Origin: an uncultured Eubacteriales bacterium
Lineage (GTDB): Bacteria > Bacillota > Clostridia > Peptostreptococcales > Anaerovoracaceae
Assembly: GCA_902795135.1 (NCBI GenBank)
Contig: CADBJW010000019.1
Location: 1 to 45,746 of the forward strand
Direction: 5' to 3'
Length of the DNA stretch: 45,746 nucleotides
Of the stretch, positions 32,619-42,914 are shown piece by piece (position 1 is the first letter of the stretch; each line of letters starts with the position of its first letter). The notes under the pieces were generated by a model that made no database searches, was not told the DNA's origin, and saw only the letters and a program-made list of their open reading frames with translations. The position numbers and the translations under genes were made by a program.

Positions 32619-33464
32619 ATGATTAGAATCAGAGGAATGTATTTCAGCGGAACCAAGACGACGGAAAAGGTCGTAGAGTGTATCGCTGATAGGCTATATA
32701 ACGAACTGCACAGTATAGAGAGCGACCTGAAGCGGGCCTCCAGCATTGACTTCACGCCGCCGAAGGCGCGCGAGAGGACGTACCGCTTTGATGAGAACGA
32801 TGTGATCGTCTTCGGTGTACCGGTCATCGCAGGCCGGGTCCCGAATGTGCTTTTGGGATTCCTGGATACGCTGGCAGGAGGCGGGGCATTGGCCATACCG
32901 ATCGTTCTCTACGGAAATCGTAATTTTGACGACGCTCTGATCGAATTGAGAAATATTCTTTCGGACAAAGGCTTTCGGCCCTTTGCCGCAGGCGCTTTTA
33001 TCGGGGAACATTCTTTCTCCAGAAAGCTGGCAGCGGGAAGACCGGATGAGAAGGATCTTGAAATTGCGGGAGCGTTTGCCGCGAAAGCGGGGCAAAAGCT
33101 TTTGCAGATCGTAAGAGGAGAAATCCCTTACGAAGGGCCGGTTCCAGTCGATGGGCAGGAACCGATCCGGCCTTACTACAAACCGAGAGACCGGCAGGGA
33201 AATCATATCAATATACTGAAAGTTAAGCCGAAACTAGACAAGTCAAAATGCGACGGATGCGGAATCTGCGTTCATGTATGTCCCATGGGTTCCATCAAGC
33301 CCGAAGAGCCGGGCGTGGTGAACGGGATCTGCATCAAATGCTGCGGGTGCGAAAAACTCTGCCCCCAGGGAGCTATGTATTTTGACGATCCGGGGTACCT
33401 CTATCATAAGGAAGAATTGGAACTGGGGTACGCGGACAGAAAAGAACCAAACATTTTCATATGA
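32619..33464 (+). CDS. EFR1 family flavodoxin/ferredoxin fusion
   Basis: A 281-residue electron-transfer protein. Residues 1 to about 170 form a flavodoxin-like domain starting [14 protein letters not shown], with [11 protein letters not shown] and [11 protein letters not shown]. The last 80 residues hold two [4Fe-4S] motifs, [12 protein letters not shown] and [12 protein letters not shown]. The arrangement matches the EFR1 family of anaerobes. Partners are unknown. The ribosome site is a modest AGGACAAG. Its stop overlaps a possible early metG start (ATGA), which I do not favour. Confidence 0.88.
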   Translation: MIRIRGMYFSGTKTTEKVVECIADRLYNELHSIESDLKRASSIDFTPPKARERTYRFDENDVIVFGVPVIAGRVPNVLLGFLDTLAGGGALAIPIVLYGNRNFDDALIELRNILSDKGFRPFAAGAFIGEHSFSRKLAAGRPDEKDLEIAGAFAAKAGQKLLQIVRGEIPYEGPVPVDGQEPIRPYYKPRDRQGNHINILKVKPKLDKSKCDGCGICVHVCPMGSIKPEEPGVVNGICIKCCGCEKLCPQGAMYFDDPGYLYHKEELELGYADRKEPNIFI

Positions 33465-33478
33465 AAGGAAGTTTACTC

Positions 33479-35461
33479 ATGACAGATAAAAAAGGAACAT
33501 ACTACATCACCACACCGATTTATTATCCAAGCTCGAACCTGCACATTGGTCACACTTACTGCACCGTTATGGCGGATGCAATGGCAAGATTCAAGAGACT
33601 GCAGGGTTACGATGTCATGTTCCTGACCGGGACAGACGAACACGGACAGAAAATACAGACTCTGGCCAATGAAAAAGGCGTCACACCGCAGCAGTACGTG
33701 GACGAAGTCGTTGCCGGCATCAAAGATCTCTGGAAGACCATGGAGATTTCTTACGATGATTTCATCCGGACGACGGAAGAGAGACATGTGAAGAGAGTCC
33801 AGGATCTGTTCATGAAAATGTACAAGAAGGGCGATATTTACAAAGGTCAATATGAAGGATGGTATTGCACGCCTTGTGAGTCCTTCTGGACAGAAGCTCA
33901 GCTTGAGGACGGCAAATGCCCGGACTGCGGCAGACCGGTCACAAAAGCCAAAGAAGAAGCATATTTCTTTAAGATGAGCAGATATGCAGATGATCTGCTG
34001 AAGATTTTCCGGGAAAACCCAAGCTTCCTGGAACCGGAAACGAGAAGAAACGAAATGATCGCTTTCGTTGAGCAGGGACTGGAGGACCTTTGCATTTCCA
34101 GATCCACCTTTGACTGGGGAATTCCGGTACCAATCGACGAAAAGCATGTTATATATGTCTGGCTGGATGCGCTTTCCAACTACATCACTGCGCTGGGATG
34201 GCCGGACGATCCTGAAAAATACAATCGCTATTGGCCGGCGGACTGTCATCTGGTCGGAAAGGAAATCGTACGATTCCACTCACTGATCTGGCCTGCCATG
34301 CTCATGAGCGCGGATTTGCCGCTGCCGAAGCAGGTAAGAGGTCACGGATGGCTGCTCCTGGGCGGCGAGAAAGTGTCCAAGTCCAAGGCCGCAAAGGGCC
34401 AGGACGTCATCGATCCAGTCGTTCTCATTGAACGTTACGGCATCGATGCACTGAAGTACTTCCTGCTGAGAGAATATACCTTCGGGCAGGATGGAATGTT
34501 CACCAATGAAGTAATGCTGAAGCGGCTGAACTATGATCTGGCAAACGACCTGGGCAACCTGGTCTCCAGAACGGTCAGCATGATTGAGAAATACAACGGC
34601 GGATTCGTACCGGATCTGACCGAGGAAGGCAAGTGCGTGCCGGGCGAAGATGGCATCAATTATGATGAACAGCTTAAAGAAATCGCCATCGGAGCAGCTG
34701 CCAAAGTCGAGAAGCAGATGGATGAGTTCAAATTCAACATGGCTCTCGAAGAAATCTGGGTACTGGTACGACGCGCCAACAAATACATCGACGAAACGAT
34801 GCCGTGGGCATTGGCCAAGGACGAAGCCCAGAAGCCAAGACTGGACAACGTGCTTCACAACCTGGCTGAGGCGATCCGGATCATTTCGATCCTGATTCAC
34901 CCGTATATGCATACCACATCGGATGCCATCAGAAAACAGATGGGACTCTGGTATGCAGACGTAGCATGGGATGATGCCCTGGTATTTGAAATGATGAGCG
35001 GCGAACAGGTCAAGAAGGGCAAGGCGATCTTCCCTCGACTTGACATCGAGAAAGAGCTGGAAGAACTCTATGCTCTGGGTGCAAAAGCCGCGGCAGAAAA
35101 GGGCGATATCAATATTCCTCTCGAGTTGAAAGACGAGATCGAATACGATGATTTTGATAAGCTGGATCTGAGAGTTGGGACGATCCTCAAGGCAGAGAAG
35201 CACCCGAAAGCGGATAAGCTTCTCGTGTTCCAGGTAAAGATGGGAACCGAAAAGAGACAGATCATCTCCGGCGTTTCAGAGTTTTATAAACCAGAAGAAT
35301 GTGTGGGTAAGAAAGTAGTGGTAGTGGCAAACCTTAAGCCGAGAAAGCTTCGTGGTCTGGAATCAAAAGGCATGATCCTTTATGCAGACAATGAAGTAGA
35401 CGGCAAGACAAGGTACGAATTCGTTACAACTGTAGCAGCAGATGGCAATTCTGTTGAATAG
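33479..35461 (+). CDS. metG: Methionyl-tRNA synthetase
   Basis: A 660-residue class I synthetase charging tRNA-Met. HIGH is at 22-25 and the KMSKS-type loop is K-V-S-K-S (298-302). A zinc knuckle has C-T-P-C and C-P-D-C near residues 125-145. The last 105 residues are the Trbp111-like tRNA-binding domain, with L-D-L-R-V-G-T-I and H-P-K-A-D-K-L. Start 33479 is chosen because AAGGAAG lies 8 bases upstream; an in-frame ATG at 33461 inside the preceding gene has no ribosome site. No T-box leader is present. Confidence 0.95.
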   Translation: MTDKKGTYYITTPIYYPSSNLHIGHTYCTVMADAMARFKRLQGYDVMFLTGTDEHGQKIQTLANEKGVTPQQYVDEVVAGIKDLWKTMEISYDDFIRTTEERHVKRVQDLFMKMYKKGDIYKGQYEGWYCTPCESFWTEAQLEDGKCPDCGRPVTKAKEEAYFFKMSRYADDLLKIFRENPSFLEPETRRNEMIAFVEQGLEDLCISRSTFDWGIPVPIDEKHVIYVWLDALSNYITALGWPDDPEKYNRYWPADCHLVGKEIVRFHSLIWPAMLMSADLPLPKQVRGHGWLLLGGEKVSKSKAAKGQDVIDPVVLIERYGIDALKYFLLREYTFGQDGMFTNEVMLKRLNYDLANDLGNLVSRTVSMIEKYNGGFVPDLTEEGKCVPGEDGINYDEQLKEIAIGAAAKVEKQMDEFKFNMALEEIWVLVRRANKYIDETMPWALAKDEAQKPRLDNVLHNLAEAIRIISILIHPYMHTTSDAIRKQMGLWYADVAWDDALVFEMMSGEQVKKGKAIFPRLDIEKELEELYALGAKAAAEKGDINIPLELKDEIEYDDFDKLDLRVGTILKAEKHPKADKLLVFQVKMGTEKRQIISGVSEFYKPEECVGKKVVVVANLKPRKLRGLESKGMILYADNEVDGKTRYEFVTTVAADGNSVE

Positions 35462-35495
35462 CGAAAGCTATTACAAAGTAAGGGAAAGAGTGACT

Positions 35496-38005
35496 ATGAA
35501 AAAGAAAATTGCAGGCATCGTAAAAAAGACTCTTTGTTATGCGATGATAGCGGCAATGGTAATTTCATTCATGCCATTGAGTACCACAGAGGTTTCTGCA
35601 GCATCCTTTAACAAAGACAAACGCGTAACAGGCGTAAAGGTAACCAAAGTTGGTTCCTCCTACGTTCAGTTGTCATGGTCGAAGTACCCGGGTGCAACAG
35701 GATACCAGGTGTACCGAGCCAAGAGCAAAGGCGGCAATTATAAGCTGCAGGGAACCACATCCAAACTGACTTATAAGAATACGGGAAAAATGAACAAGAA
35801 GTATTACTATAAAGTCAGGGCGTACTACAAAAAGTCAGATGGCAGCAAGAAAAAGAGCAAATACAGCAAGGCGGTTTCCGGCAAGCCAACACTTGCCAGA
35901 ACCTACACCCAGTCGCTGACGCTCAAGGATTCTTCCATCAAAATCACCTGGTCAAAGGTTCCGGAAGCCGATGGATATCAGGTGCTCCGTTACAATGCCG
36001 AAAAAGGCGAGTACAAGAATCTGGCAAAAACGAAAAACCTTTCGTTTGAAAACACCGGGCTGACCAAGGGAAAGATTTATTACTACAAGGTTAGACCGTA
36101 CAAAGTCATCAATGACAAACGTTACTATGGTCCGAAAACAGGCGTGATCCGTGCCAGAACCAAGCTGGCCGCTCCAGGAGGAGCATCGGTAGGTCAGGCA
36201 GCAGACGGTCTTGTTGTAAGCTGGAATGGCGTTGGCGCCGCCGGCTATGAAGTATACAGAGCCGAAAGCAAAGACGGAAGCTACAAGCGTCTGGCATCGA
36301 TCAAGAGCGTTTCCTATAAGGATAAGACCGCAAAAAAAGGCAAGACCTATTACTACAAAGTACGCGGTTACCTGAAGATGAACAAGCGGCAGTACTTCGG
36401 AGGATACAGCGCGATTACCAGCGGTGTCATCAATGACGGCGTTCCAATCGTAAAGGTAACCCCGACGGATTATTCCGTAAAACTGTCCTGGCAGGCAGTC
36501 AAAGACATCTCCGGTTATGAAGTATACCGGGCAACCAGTCCAAACGGAAGCTATAAGAGACTGGGCATCAATACAAAGAGCCCTACATGGGAAAATGACG
36601 AATTGACATTAGGTACACTGTACTACTATAAGGTCAGAACCTATAAGAAGACCGGCGGCACGAAAAAGTATGGTCAGTATTCCCTGCCGGTAGCAGGCAA
36701 GACGTCCGTGCTGGCTCCAACCAACATCAAGGCCTCCGCACTGGTTATGAGATCACAAGATCCACTTCTGCAAACGGCACATATAAGAAAGTAGGAACGA
36801 CAAAGACGGCTTCCTTCGTTGATTCCAACGGATTGTCAAAGGGAAGCACCTATTTCTACAAGATTCGCGGCTATTCCAATTACGCGGGCAAAGCACACTA
36901 CGGCGCTTACAGCATGTCCTCCGCCAGCAGAGACAAGGTCGTTCAGACAGCAATCGGTTGGTTGGGATACAAGGAATCCAATGGATCACACAAGAAGATT
37001 ATCGACGTATATAACTCGAACCGGGCGCCAGGATGCGGCAAGCTCAGCTACTATGTACCGTGGTGCGCAGCATTCGTTTCGGCCGTTGGCATCAAAGCCG
37101 GTGCGACTAGCATTATCGTACGGCACAGCTACTGTCCAACGATGCTCAATACCTATAGGAATAAGGGACAGTACTCTTCCAACAAGAAGTACAGTCCAAA
37201 ACCTGGAGACATCATTTTCTACGACTGGAACAACAACAATACTCCTGACCACGTAGGCATGATCGTATCCTGCAGCGGCAATACAGTAAAGGCCATCGAA
37301 GGCAACAAGAACGACGCGGTTGGTTACAGAACCTTCACGAAGGGATATTCTCTCGTTCAAGGGTACGGACTTCCGGCATACAACGAAACATCCGGCATCA
37401 AGTACACGGGCTCCAGCACAAAGGCTTTGGCCGTAGCAGCGCTGGAAGAAGCCGGCATCGATGCAGATCAGCCAGATGGATATTCCGATATCGGTTCAGA
37501 ATACGATACCGCGGAGACCGAGCTCAGCAAGGGCTGCGGAGAGGATTCCACAGAACTGCAGCAGATGGAAGTTATGCTCGAGACACTCAAGAAGAACGCT
37601 GACACATCCGATCTGGAGAATTCCACAGAGAGTGAATACAAAGCAGCATTCCTCTACAAGCTCTGTCAGGATGCGAACATCGAAGCAAGCATCGTAGCTG
37701 AAAATGACGAAAACGGAAAGCGGATCGCCTGGGTCGAAGCCGTTCTCGACGGACAGCTGTATAAAATCGATATGACTGCAGAAAAACCGGAACCTGTAAA
37801 GTATACTCCGGGAGTATCCGACTACAACGAAGATACACAGAATGCAGGCGCGCAGGAAGAAAAGACAGAAACCATTGAAACCCAGAGCACGACTTCCGAA
37901 ACAAAGGCTACTGAAACAAAGGCTTCTGAAACGGAAACTACTGCGACTGAAACACAGTCTCAGGAAAGTCAGCCTTCCGAAACGCAGCCTCAGGAGACCG
38001 AATAA
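35496..38005 (+). pseudogene. Secreted FN3-repeat / CHAP amidase-like protein, broken by a frameshift
   Basis: The N-terminal part (35496-36794) starts with a signal peptide (M-K-K-K-I-A-G, hydrophobic core, cleavage near V-S-A-A-S) and has four fibronectin-III-like repeats marked by G-Y-x-V-Y-R and Y-Y-Y-K-V-R. A fifth repeat begins A-P-T-N-I-K-A-S-A, then the frame is lost near 36741. The +2 frame is open from 36743 to 38005 and continues the same repeat (G-Y-E-I-T-R-S-T-S-A-N-G-T-Y). It then encodes a CHAP domain with P-W-C-A-A-F (catalytic Cys) and D-H-V-G-M-I (His), an acidic region and a Thr/Glu-rich tail. Compared with the other repeats about 15 residues are missing at the break. Intact length would be about 850 residues. 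It may be a cell-wall hydrolase. A TTG at 36833 could start the downstream part alone. Confidence 0.75.
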
Positions 38006-38854
38006 ATGTTGTTTGATTCACACGCGCATTTGAATAATGAAGACAATACGCCGGAAATGCTGGCGGAACTCATAGAGACGATCGAAAGATCGTCTCTTGA
38101 TTATGTCATGGATATTGGATTTGACCTGGATAGTTCAATCCGCGCCGCGCAGCATGCGGCGGACTTGCCATGGTGCTTTGCTGTCTGCGGATGTCATCCC
38201 CATGACACCAAAGGCATGGACGAAGAAAAGCTGGAGGCCATCCGAAGGCTTGCAGCAGAAGAAAAGGTCGTGGCCATCGGCGAGATCGGTCTGGACTTTC
38301 ACTATGACCGAAGCGAACGGGACATCCAGAGGGAGTGGTTCCGAAGGCAAATCCGTTTGGCCAACGAACTGAAGATGCCCATCGTGATCCACGCCCGTGA
38401 AGCGGACCAGGAAGTCATGGACATTCTCAAAGAAGAGCAGGCTTTTTCCTCAGAACGAAAAAGCTGGTTCCCGAAGCGCCCGGACCCGGAAGGGTTTGCA
38501 GGCGGCAAAGACGGAGAAGCAGCTGATGCCAGAGTGCTTTTGCATTGCTTTTCCGGAAGCGCAGAACTGGGGAGGCAGTACGTCAGACTGGGCGCGACCT
38601 TGAGTGTTGCCGGTCCGGTGACCTATAAGAACAACCGCAAAACCGTTGAGATGGTTTCAGCGATTCCGCTGGACTTCCTTCTCGCGGAAACGGATTCCCC
38701 GTTTCTGACGCCGGTCCCATTTCGGGGCAAGCGGAACATTCCGCCTTATGTAGAACATACCGTTCGCAAAATTGCGGAGCTCAAAGGCGTGACCTTCGAA
38801 GAGGCCGCTGCTAAGACAAAAGAAAATGCCATAAGATTTTATGGCATTAAATAA
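38006..38854 (+). CDS. tatD: TatD family metal-dependent hydrolase (DNase)
   Basis: A 282-residue TIM-barrel hydrolase acting on DNA or nucleotides. Metal ligands are visible in F-D-S-H-A-H-L (3-9), G-E-I-G-L-D-F-H, V-I-H-A-R-E-A, L-H-C-F-S-G and A-E-T-D-S-P. An extra segment of about 25 residues rich in Arg, Pro and Gly (S-E-R-K-S-W-F-P-K-R-P) lies before L-H-C-F. The start directly follows the preceding stop, with AGGAGA as ribosome site. Its last 16 bases overlap aroB on the other strand within a hairpin. Confidence 0.9.
   Translation: MLFDSHAHLNNEDNTPEMLAELIETIERSSLDYVMDIGFDLDSSIRAAQHAADLPWCFAVCGCHPHDTKGMDEEKLEAIRRLAAEEKVVAIGEIGLDFHYDRSERDIQREWFRRQIRLANELKMPIVIHAREADQEVMDILKEEQAFSSERKSWFPKRPDPEGFAGGKDGEAADARVLLHCFSGSAELGRQYVRLGATLSVAGPVTYKNNRKTVEMVSAIPLDFLLAETDSPFLTPVPFRGKRNIPPYVEHTVRKIAELKGVTFEEAAAKTKENAIRFYGIK
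38825..38848 (-). terminator. Hairpin shared by the ends of tatD and aroB; terminator for aroB
   Basis: AATGCCATAA (38825-38834) and TTATGGCATT (38839-38848) form a perfect 10-base stem with a 4-base loop. On the minus strand the stem is followed by TTCTTTT, making a terminator for aroB. On the plus strand only AAATAATCC follows, so it is a poor terminator for tatD. Both stop codons lie in or next to the stem. Confidence 0.6.
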
Positions 38855-39966
38855 TCCAACCCGAAGGCGATAAACTGCTGCAGATCATCGATTGGCAGCA
38901 GTTTTAATTTGCAGTTTCCCGGACGAACCGGATAGACGATGGTGATCTGATCGCCGCGGCGTTTCTTGTCGCTGAGAGCGGCGTTTGCGAGGGCCGGCGC
39001 ATCGAAGCCGGGATCCAGATCGTATCCATATTTCAAAAGCAGATCTCTGAGAAGGTCGGCATTTCCCGCGGAAGACCAGCCTAGGCGCTCCGCCCCGGCG
39101 GCTGCGAGGACCGAGCCGATGGCGACGGCATGTCCATGGGAAATGGCAAAGTTGCTGCACTCTTCGATGGCATGACCGATGGTATGCCCGAAGTTGAGCA
39201 GCTGCCGCTGCCCCGCTTCCCGCTCGTCGGCTTCTACGATCGCCGCCTTGACCTGCAAGGCTTTCACAATGAGACTGGTCAAATTGCGGATGGGGTCCAA
39301 CGAATCGGCAAATGGTTCGGTCTGACCTGCAACCGTTTCGGTTTGAACTGCCAGATCCTGCAGGATCGATGCGTCCGCAATCATGCCGGCTTTGATCATT
39401 TCGGCCAGTCCGTCTCGCCAGAGATCCGGTGTCAGGGTAGCGAAAACGGCCGGATCGATCACAACCAGTTCCGGGTGCCAAAAGGCGCCGGCCAGGTTTT
39501 TGCCTGCCGGCAGATCGACTCCTGTTTTGCCGCCGATGGAAGAATCCACACAGGCAAGAAGGGTTGTAGGAATCTGTATGAACCGAATGCCGCGCATGTA
39601 GATCGCGGCCGCGAAGCCGGTCATATCGCCGGTTACTCCGCCGCCCAGCGCAATCAACACGTCGTTTCGATCGAAGTGATGTGCGGCGAGAAAGTCCAGA
39701 ATACCTTCGATGGTCGTCATGGTTTTGCTCGCTTCTCCCGCAGGGAATACGTATTCAAAGACCTTATGTACTGCTTGCTTCAGGCTCCGATACAGGGGAT
39801 TATTGTCCCCACCGTAAAGGTCTTTTACGTTGCTGTCGGTAATGACGCACATCTTGGAGTCAGGACACAGAGGGGAGATGATTTCCCCGGCCTGATCAAG
39901 CAAGCCTTGACCGATCAATATGTTATAGGATTTTGAGCAATGTATGGATAGTGTTTGCATAGGCAT
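38839..39966 (-). CDS. aroB: 3-Dehydroquinate synthase
   Basis: A 375-residue NAD- and metal-dependent enzyme, the second step of the shikimate pathway. Motifs: F-P-A-G-E-A-S-K-T near residue 75, L-G-G-G-V-T-G-D-M-T-G-F-A-A, I-Q-I-P-T-T-L-L-A-C-V-D-S-S-I-G-G-K-T, and metal ligands in L-N-F-G-H-T-I-G-H-A and H-G-H-A-V. Length is slightly above the usual 360. No good ribosome site precedes either ATG (39966 or 39960), and it lies 33 bases after htrA, so it is probably expressed by read-through. No other shikimate gene is in the window. Confidence 0.93.
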   Translation of the reverse strand: MPMQTLSIHCSKSYNILIGQGLLDQAGEIISPLCPDSKMCVITDSNVKDLYGGDNNPLYRSLKQAVHKVFEYVFPAGEASKTMTTIEGILDFLAAHHFDRNDVLIALGGGVTGDMTGFAAAIYMRGIRFIQIPTTLLACVDSSIGGKTGVDLPAGKNLAGAFWHPELVVIDPAVFATLTPDLWRDGLAEMIKAGMIADASILQDLAVQTETVAGQTEPFADSLDPIRNLTSLIVKALQVKAAIVEADEREAGQRQLLNFGHTIGHAIEECSNFAISHGHAVAIGSVLAAAGAERLGWSSAGNADLLRDLLLKYGYDLDPGFDAPALANAALSDKKRRGDQITIVYPVRPGNCKLKLLPIDDLQQFIAFGLDYLMP

Positions 39967-39999
39967 TCTATATAGTGATTCGTTTCGTTGACCAATTGT

Positions 40000-41247
40000 T
40001 TAGTTGTCCAAATCATCCGGTTTTTCCTGAAGTTCGATGGTCAGTTCCTTTTCCTGACCGTTTCGGAGAACCACAAAGTTCAATTTATCACCGACCTGAT
40101 GAGACGTGATGACGGCTGTCAGATCGTCAATGGTGGAAATCTCTTTCCCGTCAATGGTTTTGACAATGTCGCCCTTTTGGAATCCGGCCTTCTGCGCCGT
40201 TTCCGTATTTACATCATAAATGTAAACGGAAGAGGAACTGCTTCCAAAGAAGGAGTCAAAACCGCTGCTTCCCTCTGAATAGGTCATGCCGGTCCATGGC
40301 TTACCTTTCACGTGTCCCGTAGACATGAGCTGCTGCGCAACGTCCGCGGCTTTGTTGATCGGAATCGCAAATCCCAATCCCTCGACATCGGATCCCGATG
40401 ACTTGGCTACAACCAGTCCGATCAGCTGTCCGTCGCTGTTGAACAGTCCGCCGCCGGAATTGCCCGGATTGATGGAGCTGTCTGTCTGGAGCAGGGTCAG
40501 AGTTTTGCCGTCAATACTAAGCTGGCGGTCTTTGGCACTGATGATGCCGGCGGTAACGGTTCCGCCCAGTTCGCCAAGCGGATTTCCGATGGCAACGGCC
40601 AGATCGCCAACATTGAGTTCGTCACTGTTTCCATAGGTGGCTGGAGTCAGTCCAGTCGCGTCGATTTTAATGACTGCTACATCGTTATCGCTATCGGTTC
40701 CAACTAGTTTTGCTTCGTAAGACTGCTCATCGGAAGTGGTAACGGTGATTTTTCGCGCCCCGTTGATAACGTGGTTATTTGTCATAATATATCCATCGGT
40801 ACTGATGATAACGCCGCTGCCGGCGCCCTCTGTAACATATTGCTGCATCCAGGAATCGGAGAGCACTGCTTCGGTTTGAATCTCAACGACGCTGGCGCCA
40901 GCCGTGCTAACGATTTCCTGTATGGTCATATTGCTTCCGGATGAGCTGCCCAGTGTGTATCCTTCTGTCTGGGTTGCGTCGCTGACGGTGGACTGTGTAG
41001 AGGCCGCCGTATTTCCCAGCAGCAGGTGATAAGCCATTGCTCCACCAAAACCAAACAAACTGGAAAGAATCAAACAGCAGACGATCAGCAGTGCGAGGGT
41101 TTTGCGCGTCAACGCCACCTTCGGAGACGACTTGCGTTTTTTTTCGTCGTAGTTGTTCCACGATGAATGGGTTGTGTTTTCTGCAATTGGTTCATCCACT
41201 GTAAAATATGGTTCGTAATCGGATGTATGATTGTCTCTGTTATACAT
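40000..41247 (-). CDS. htrA: HtrA/DegP-like membrane-anchored S1C serine protease with PDZ domain
   Basis: A 415-residue protease facing the outside of the cell. A cytoplasmic basic N terminus precedes one membrane segment (about 50-72). The trypsin-like domain has the triad H159 (N-N-H-V-I), D189 (D-N-D-V-A-V-I) and S264 (N-P-G-N-S-G-G-G). A PDZ domain follows, with G-F-Q-K-G-D-I-V and I-D-D-L-T. A serine-rich linker (F-F-G-S-S-S-S-S) joins them. The ribosome site AGAGGTGAC is good. It handles misfolded surface proteins in relatives; it heads a two-gene minus-strand unit with aroB. Confidence 0.92.
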   Translation of the reverse strand: MYNRDNHTSDYEPYFTVDEPIAENTTHSSWNNYDEKKRKSSPKVALTRKTLALLIVCCLILSSLFGFGGAMAYHLLLGNTAASTQSTVSDATQTEGYTLGSSSGSNMTIQEIVSTAGASVVEIQTEAVLSDSWMQQYVTEGAGSGVIISTDGYIMTNNHVINGARKITVTTSDEQSYEAKLVGTDSDNDVAVIKIDATGLTPATYGNSDELNVGDLAVAIGNPLGELGGTVTAGIISAKDRQLSIDGKTLTLLQTDSSINPGNSGGGLFNSDGQLIGLVVAKSSGSDVEGLGFAIPINKAADVAQQLMSTGHVKGKPWTGMTYSEGSSGFDSFFGSSSSSVYIYDVNTETAQKAGFQKGDIVKTIDGKEISTIDDLTAVITSHQVGDKLNFVVLRNGQEKELTIELQEKPDDLDN

Positions 41248-41323
41248 TATGTCACCTCTTTATGAATACCCCTTCGAATATCCTCTCGAGTAAACTATAC
41301 AAACTTAATGTGTATTTTTAGTG

Positions 41324-41350
41324 TTGAAAACATGTTTTTTATGGTACACT
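41324..41350 (+). promoter_or_regulatory. Promoter of the hslO operon
   Basis: TTGAAA (41324-41329) and TACACT (41345-41350) lie 15 bases apart; the short spacing is offset by a TG one base before the -10 (TG-G-TACACT). The ATG of hslO lies 33 bases downstream. On the other strand TATAGT (41299-41294) may be the -10 of htrA. Confidence 0.45.
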
Positions 41351-41383
41351 TGAAGAGTATTTTGTGTTAAAACGGGAGGGATC

Positions 41384-42298
41384 ATGAGCAAAGCATTGAT
41401 TGCTATCGATAAGAGCAAATCTTATCGCGTATATATTACCATTTCGACGGATCTGGTGCAGGAAGCGGTGACCATTCATAACACGACACCGGTTGCATCG
41501 GCAGGCCTTGGCCGGGTGCTGACCGCAGCCGGATTGATGGGCATTATGATGAAGAATTCCACGGACAAGTTAACCGTTAATTTCAAGGGTGACGGTCCGG
41601 CGGAGCAGATTCTGGCCACGTCTTACGCTGACGGCAGGGTCAAGGGCTACATTGCCAATCCATATGTGGATTTACCGCTGACGGAAGAGGGCAAGCTGGA
41701 TGTAGGCGGATCCCTGGGAATTGGAGATCTGTCGGTCATCAAAGACATCGGTCTCAAAGAACCTTACATGGGAACCATTGCCTTTGTAACCGGCGAAATT
41801 GCCGATGATTTGACGGCTTATTTCTTTATTTCGGAGCAGCAGAATACGTCGGTTGCTCTGGGCGTTAAAGTTGAAACGGATTATAGCATCGGTGCTGCCG
41901 GCGGCATGATCATTCAAATGCTTCCGGACGCAGAAGAAGGCGCCATCGATGCACTGGAGGCCATGCTGGCGGATATGGAGCCGCTCACGACCATCATTAG
42001 CCGGATCAAGGATACGCATGCTGCGATGACCGAGGAAGGACTGGTGCGGGAGCTTTTGTATGAAATATTCAAAGGGCTGCCCGAAGAGTACACGCCGGAA
42101 GTTCTGGAAAGCCGGGAGATCCGGTGGGAGTGCGACTGCAGCCGTGAGAGAATCGAGCAGGCGCTTATGACGATCGGCCGCAAGGATCTGCAGGAAATCA
42201 TAGAAGAAGACGGACAGGCGGAGCTGCAGTGTCATTTCTGCCTGAAGAAGTATCAGTTTAACAAAGAAGAACTACAGGAGATACTGGATAGAATATGA
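41384..42298 (+). CDS. hslO: Hsp33, redox-regulated holdase chaperone
   Basis: A 304-residue cytosolic chaperone activated by disulfide formation. The N-terminal domain has T-A-A-G-L-M-G-I-M-M-K and V-G-G-S-L-G-I-G-D-L; the C-terminal redox switch has C-D-C and, 31 residues on, C-H-F-C, the four zinc-binding cysteines of the family. Length is normal. The ribosome site is GGGAGGG. In an anaerobe it should protect against oxidative exposure. It overlaps the next gene by ATGA, suggesting coupling. Confidence 0.93.
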   Translation: MSKALIAIDKSKSYRVYITISTDLVQEAVTIHNTTPVASAGLGRVLTAAGLMGIMMKNSTDKLTVNFKGDGPAEQILATSYADGRVKGYIANPYVDLPLTEEGKLDVGGSLGIGDLSVIKDIGLKEPYMGTIAFVTGEIADDLTAYFFISEQQNTSVALGVKVETDYSIGAAGGMIIQMLPDAEEGAIDALEAMLADMEPLTTIISRIKDTHAAMTEEGLVRELLYEIFKGLPEEYTPEVLESREIRWECDCSRERIEQALMTIGRKDLQEIIEEDGQAELQCHFCLKKYQFNKEELQEILDRI

Positions 42299-42720
42299 AG
42301 GAAGTATTGGTAAAAATCAAAAGCAAACAAATCAATAACGAAACTGGCGAAGACGAAATGGAATTCGTCACGGAGGCGAAACTCTATAAGAGAAAGGACG
42401 CCTATTATTTGCTTTATGAGGAGAGCGAATTCAGCGGGATGCCGGGCTGCAAAACCAGACTCAGGCTGCGTGACAAGGAACTCCAGATGAAGCGAATCGG
42501 CATGGACGCCGGCATCGGAACCGAAATCAAGTTCGTGAAAGGACAGAGATTTACGGGGCTTTATGATACGCCTTTTGGCCCGATCGAGCTTGAAGTGCTG
42601 ACCAACGATCTCGCCAACGATATTACCGATGACGGCAAAGGCACCATCGATGTGGATTACGACATCAGTCTGAAGGGTCTTGCCGAAGGGCGGAACACGT
42701 TGAATATAACGCTCATGTAA
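42295..42720 (+). CDS. DUF1934 family protein
   Basis: A 141-residue protein of the DUF1934 (YwiB-like, calycin beta-barrel) family. Seen: an N-terminal strand V-L-V-K-I-K-S-K-Q, E-A-K-L-Y-K-R-K-D-A-Y-Y-L-L-Y-E-E-S-E-F-S-G (about 26-47, in two blocks), a middle L-R-L-R-D-K-E-L-Q-M-K-R-I-G, and T-P-F-G-P-I-E-L-E-V near residue 97. No catalytic residues are known to me. It overlaps hslO by four bases. Confidence 0.8.
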   Translation: MKEVLVKIKSKQINNETGEDEMEFVTEAKLYKRKDAYYLLYEESEFSGMPGCKTRLRLRDKELQMKRIGMDAGIGTEIKFVKGQRFTGLYDTPFGPIELEVLTNDLANDITDDGKGTIDVDYDISLKGLAEGRNTLNITLM

Positions 42721-42746
42721 GAGGATTGGATAGGAGGAACAGTTCT

Positions 42747-42842
42747 ATGATGAACCCGAAGTTTGCTCGGTTTGTAGCCGTTTTTCTCGCGATTATCATG
42801 GTCGTTACAACGCTTACCATGGCCATCGTTTATCTGACTTAG
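42747..42842 (+). CDS. Small single-pass membrane peptide (31 residues)
   Basis: An open frame with a strong AGGAGG ribosome site (42732-42737) and two possible ATG starts (42747 and 42750). The product begins M-M-N-P-K-F-A-R-F-V and continues as one hydrophobic segment of about 20 residues (A-V-F-L-A-I-I-M-V-V then T-T-L-T-M-A-I-V-Y-L), ending at L-T. A short basic head and a single helix of this length recall Prli42/DUF4044-type stressosome-linked miniproteins of Firmicutes; the likeness is in pattern and length only. It lies between the DUF1934 and DUF1846 genes in the same transcript. Confidence 0.7.
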   Translation: MMNPKFARFVAVFLAIIMVVTTLTMAIVYLT

Positions 42843-42914
42843 TAAATAATGTTTGGTCCGAATGGATTCGTTTGAGAAACGTAGGCCATGAGGAGTTGTT
42901 TAAGGAGAATAGAA

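Noticed and set aside
33465-33478. T-box or other leader before metG
   Set aside because: There are only 14 bases between the preceding stop and the chosen start, so there is no room.
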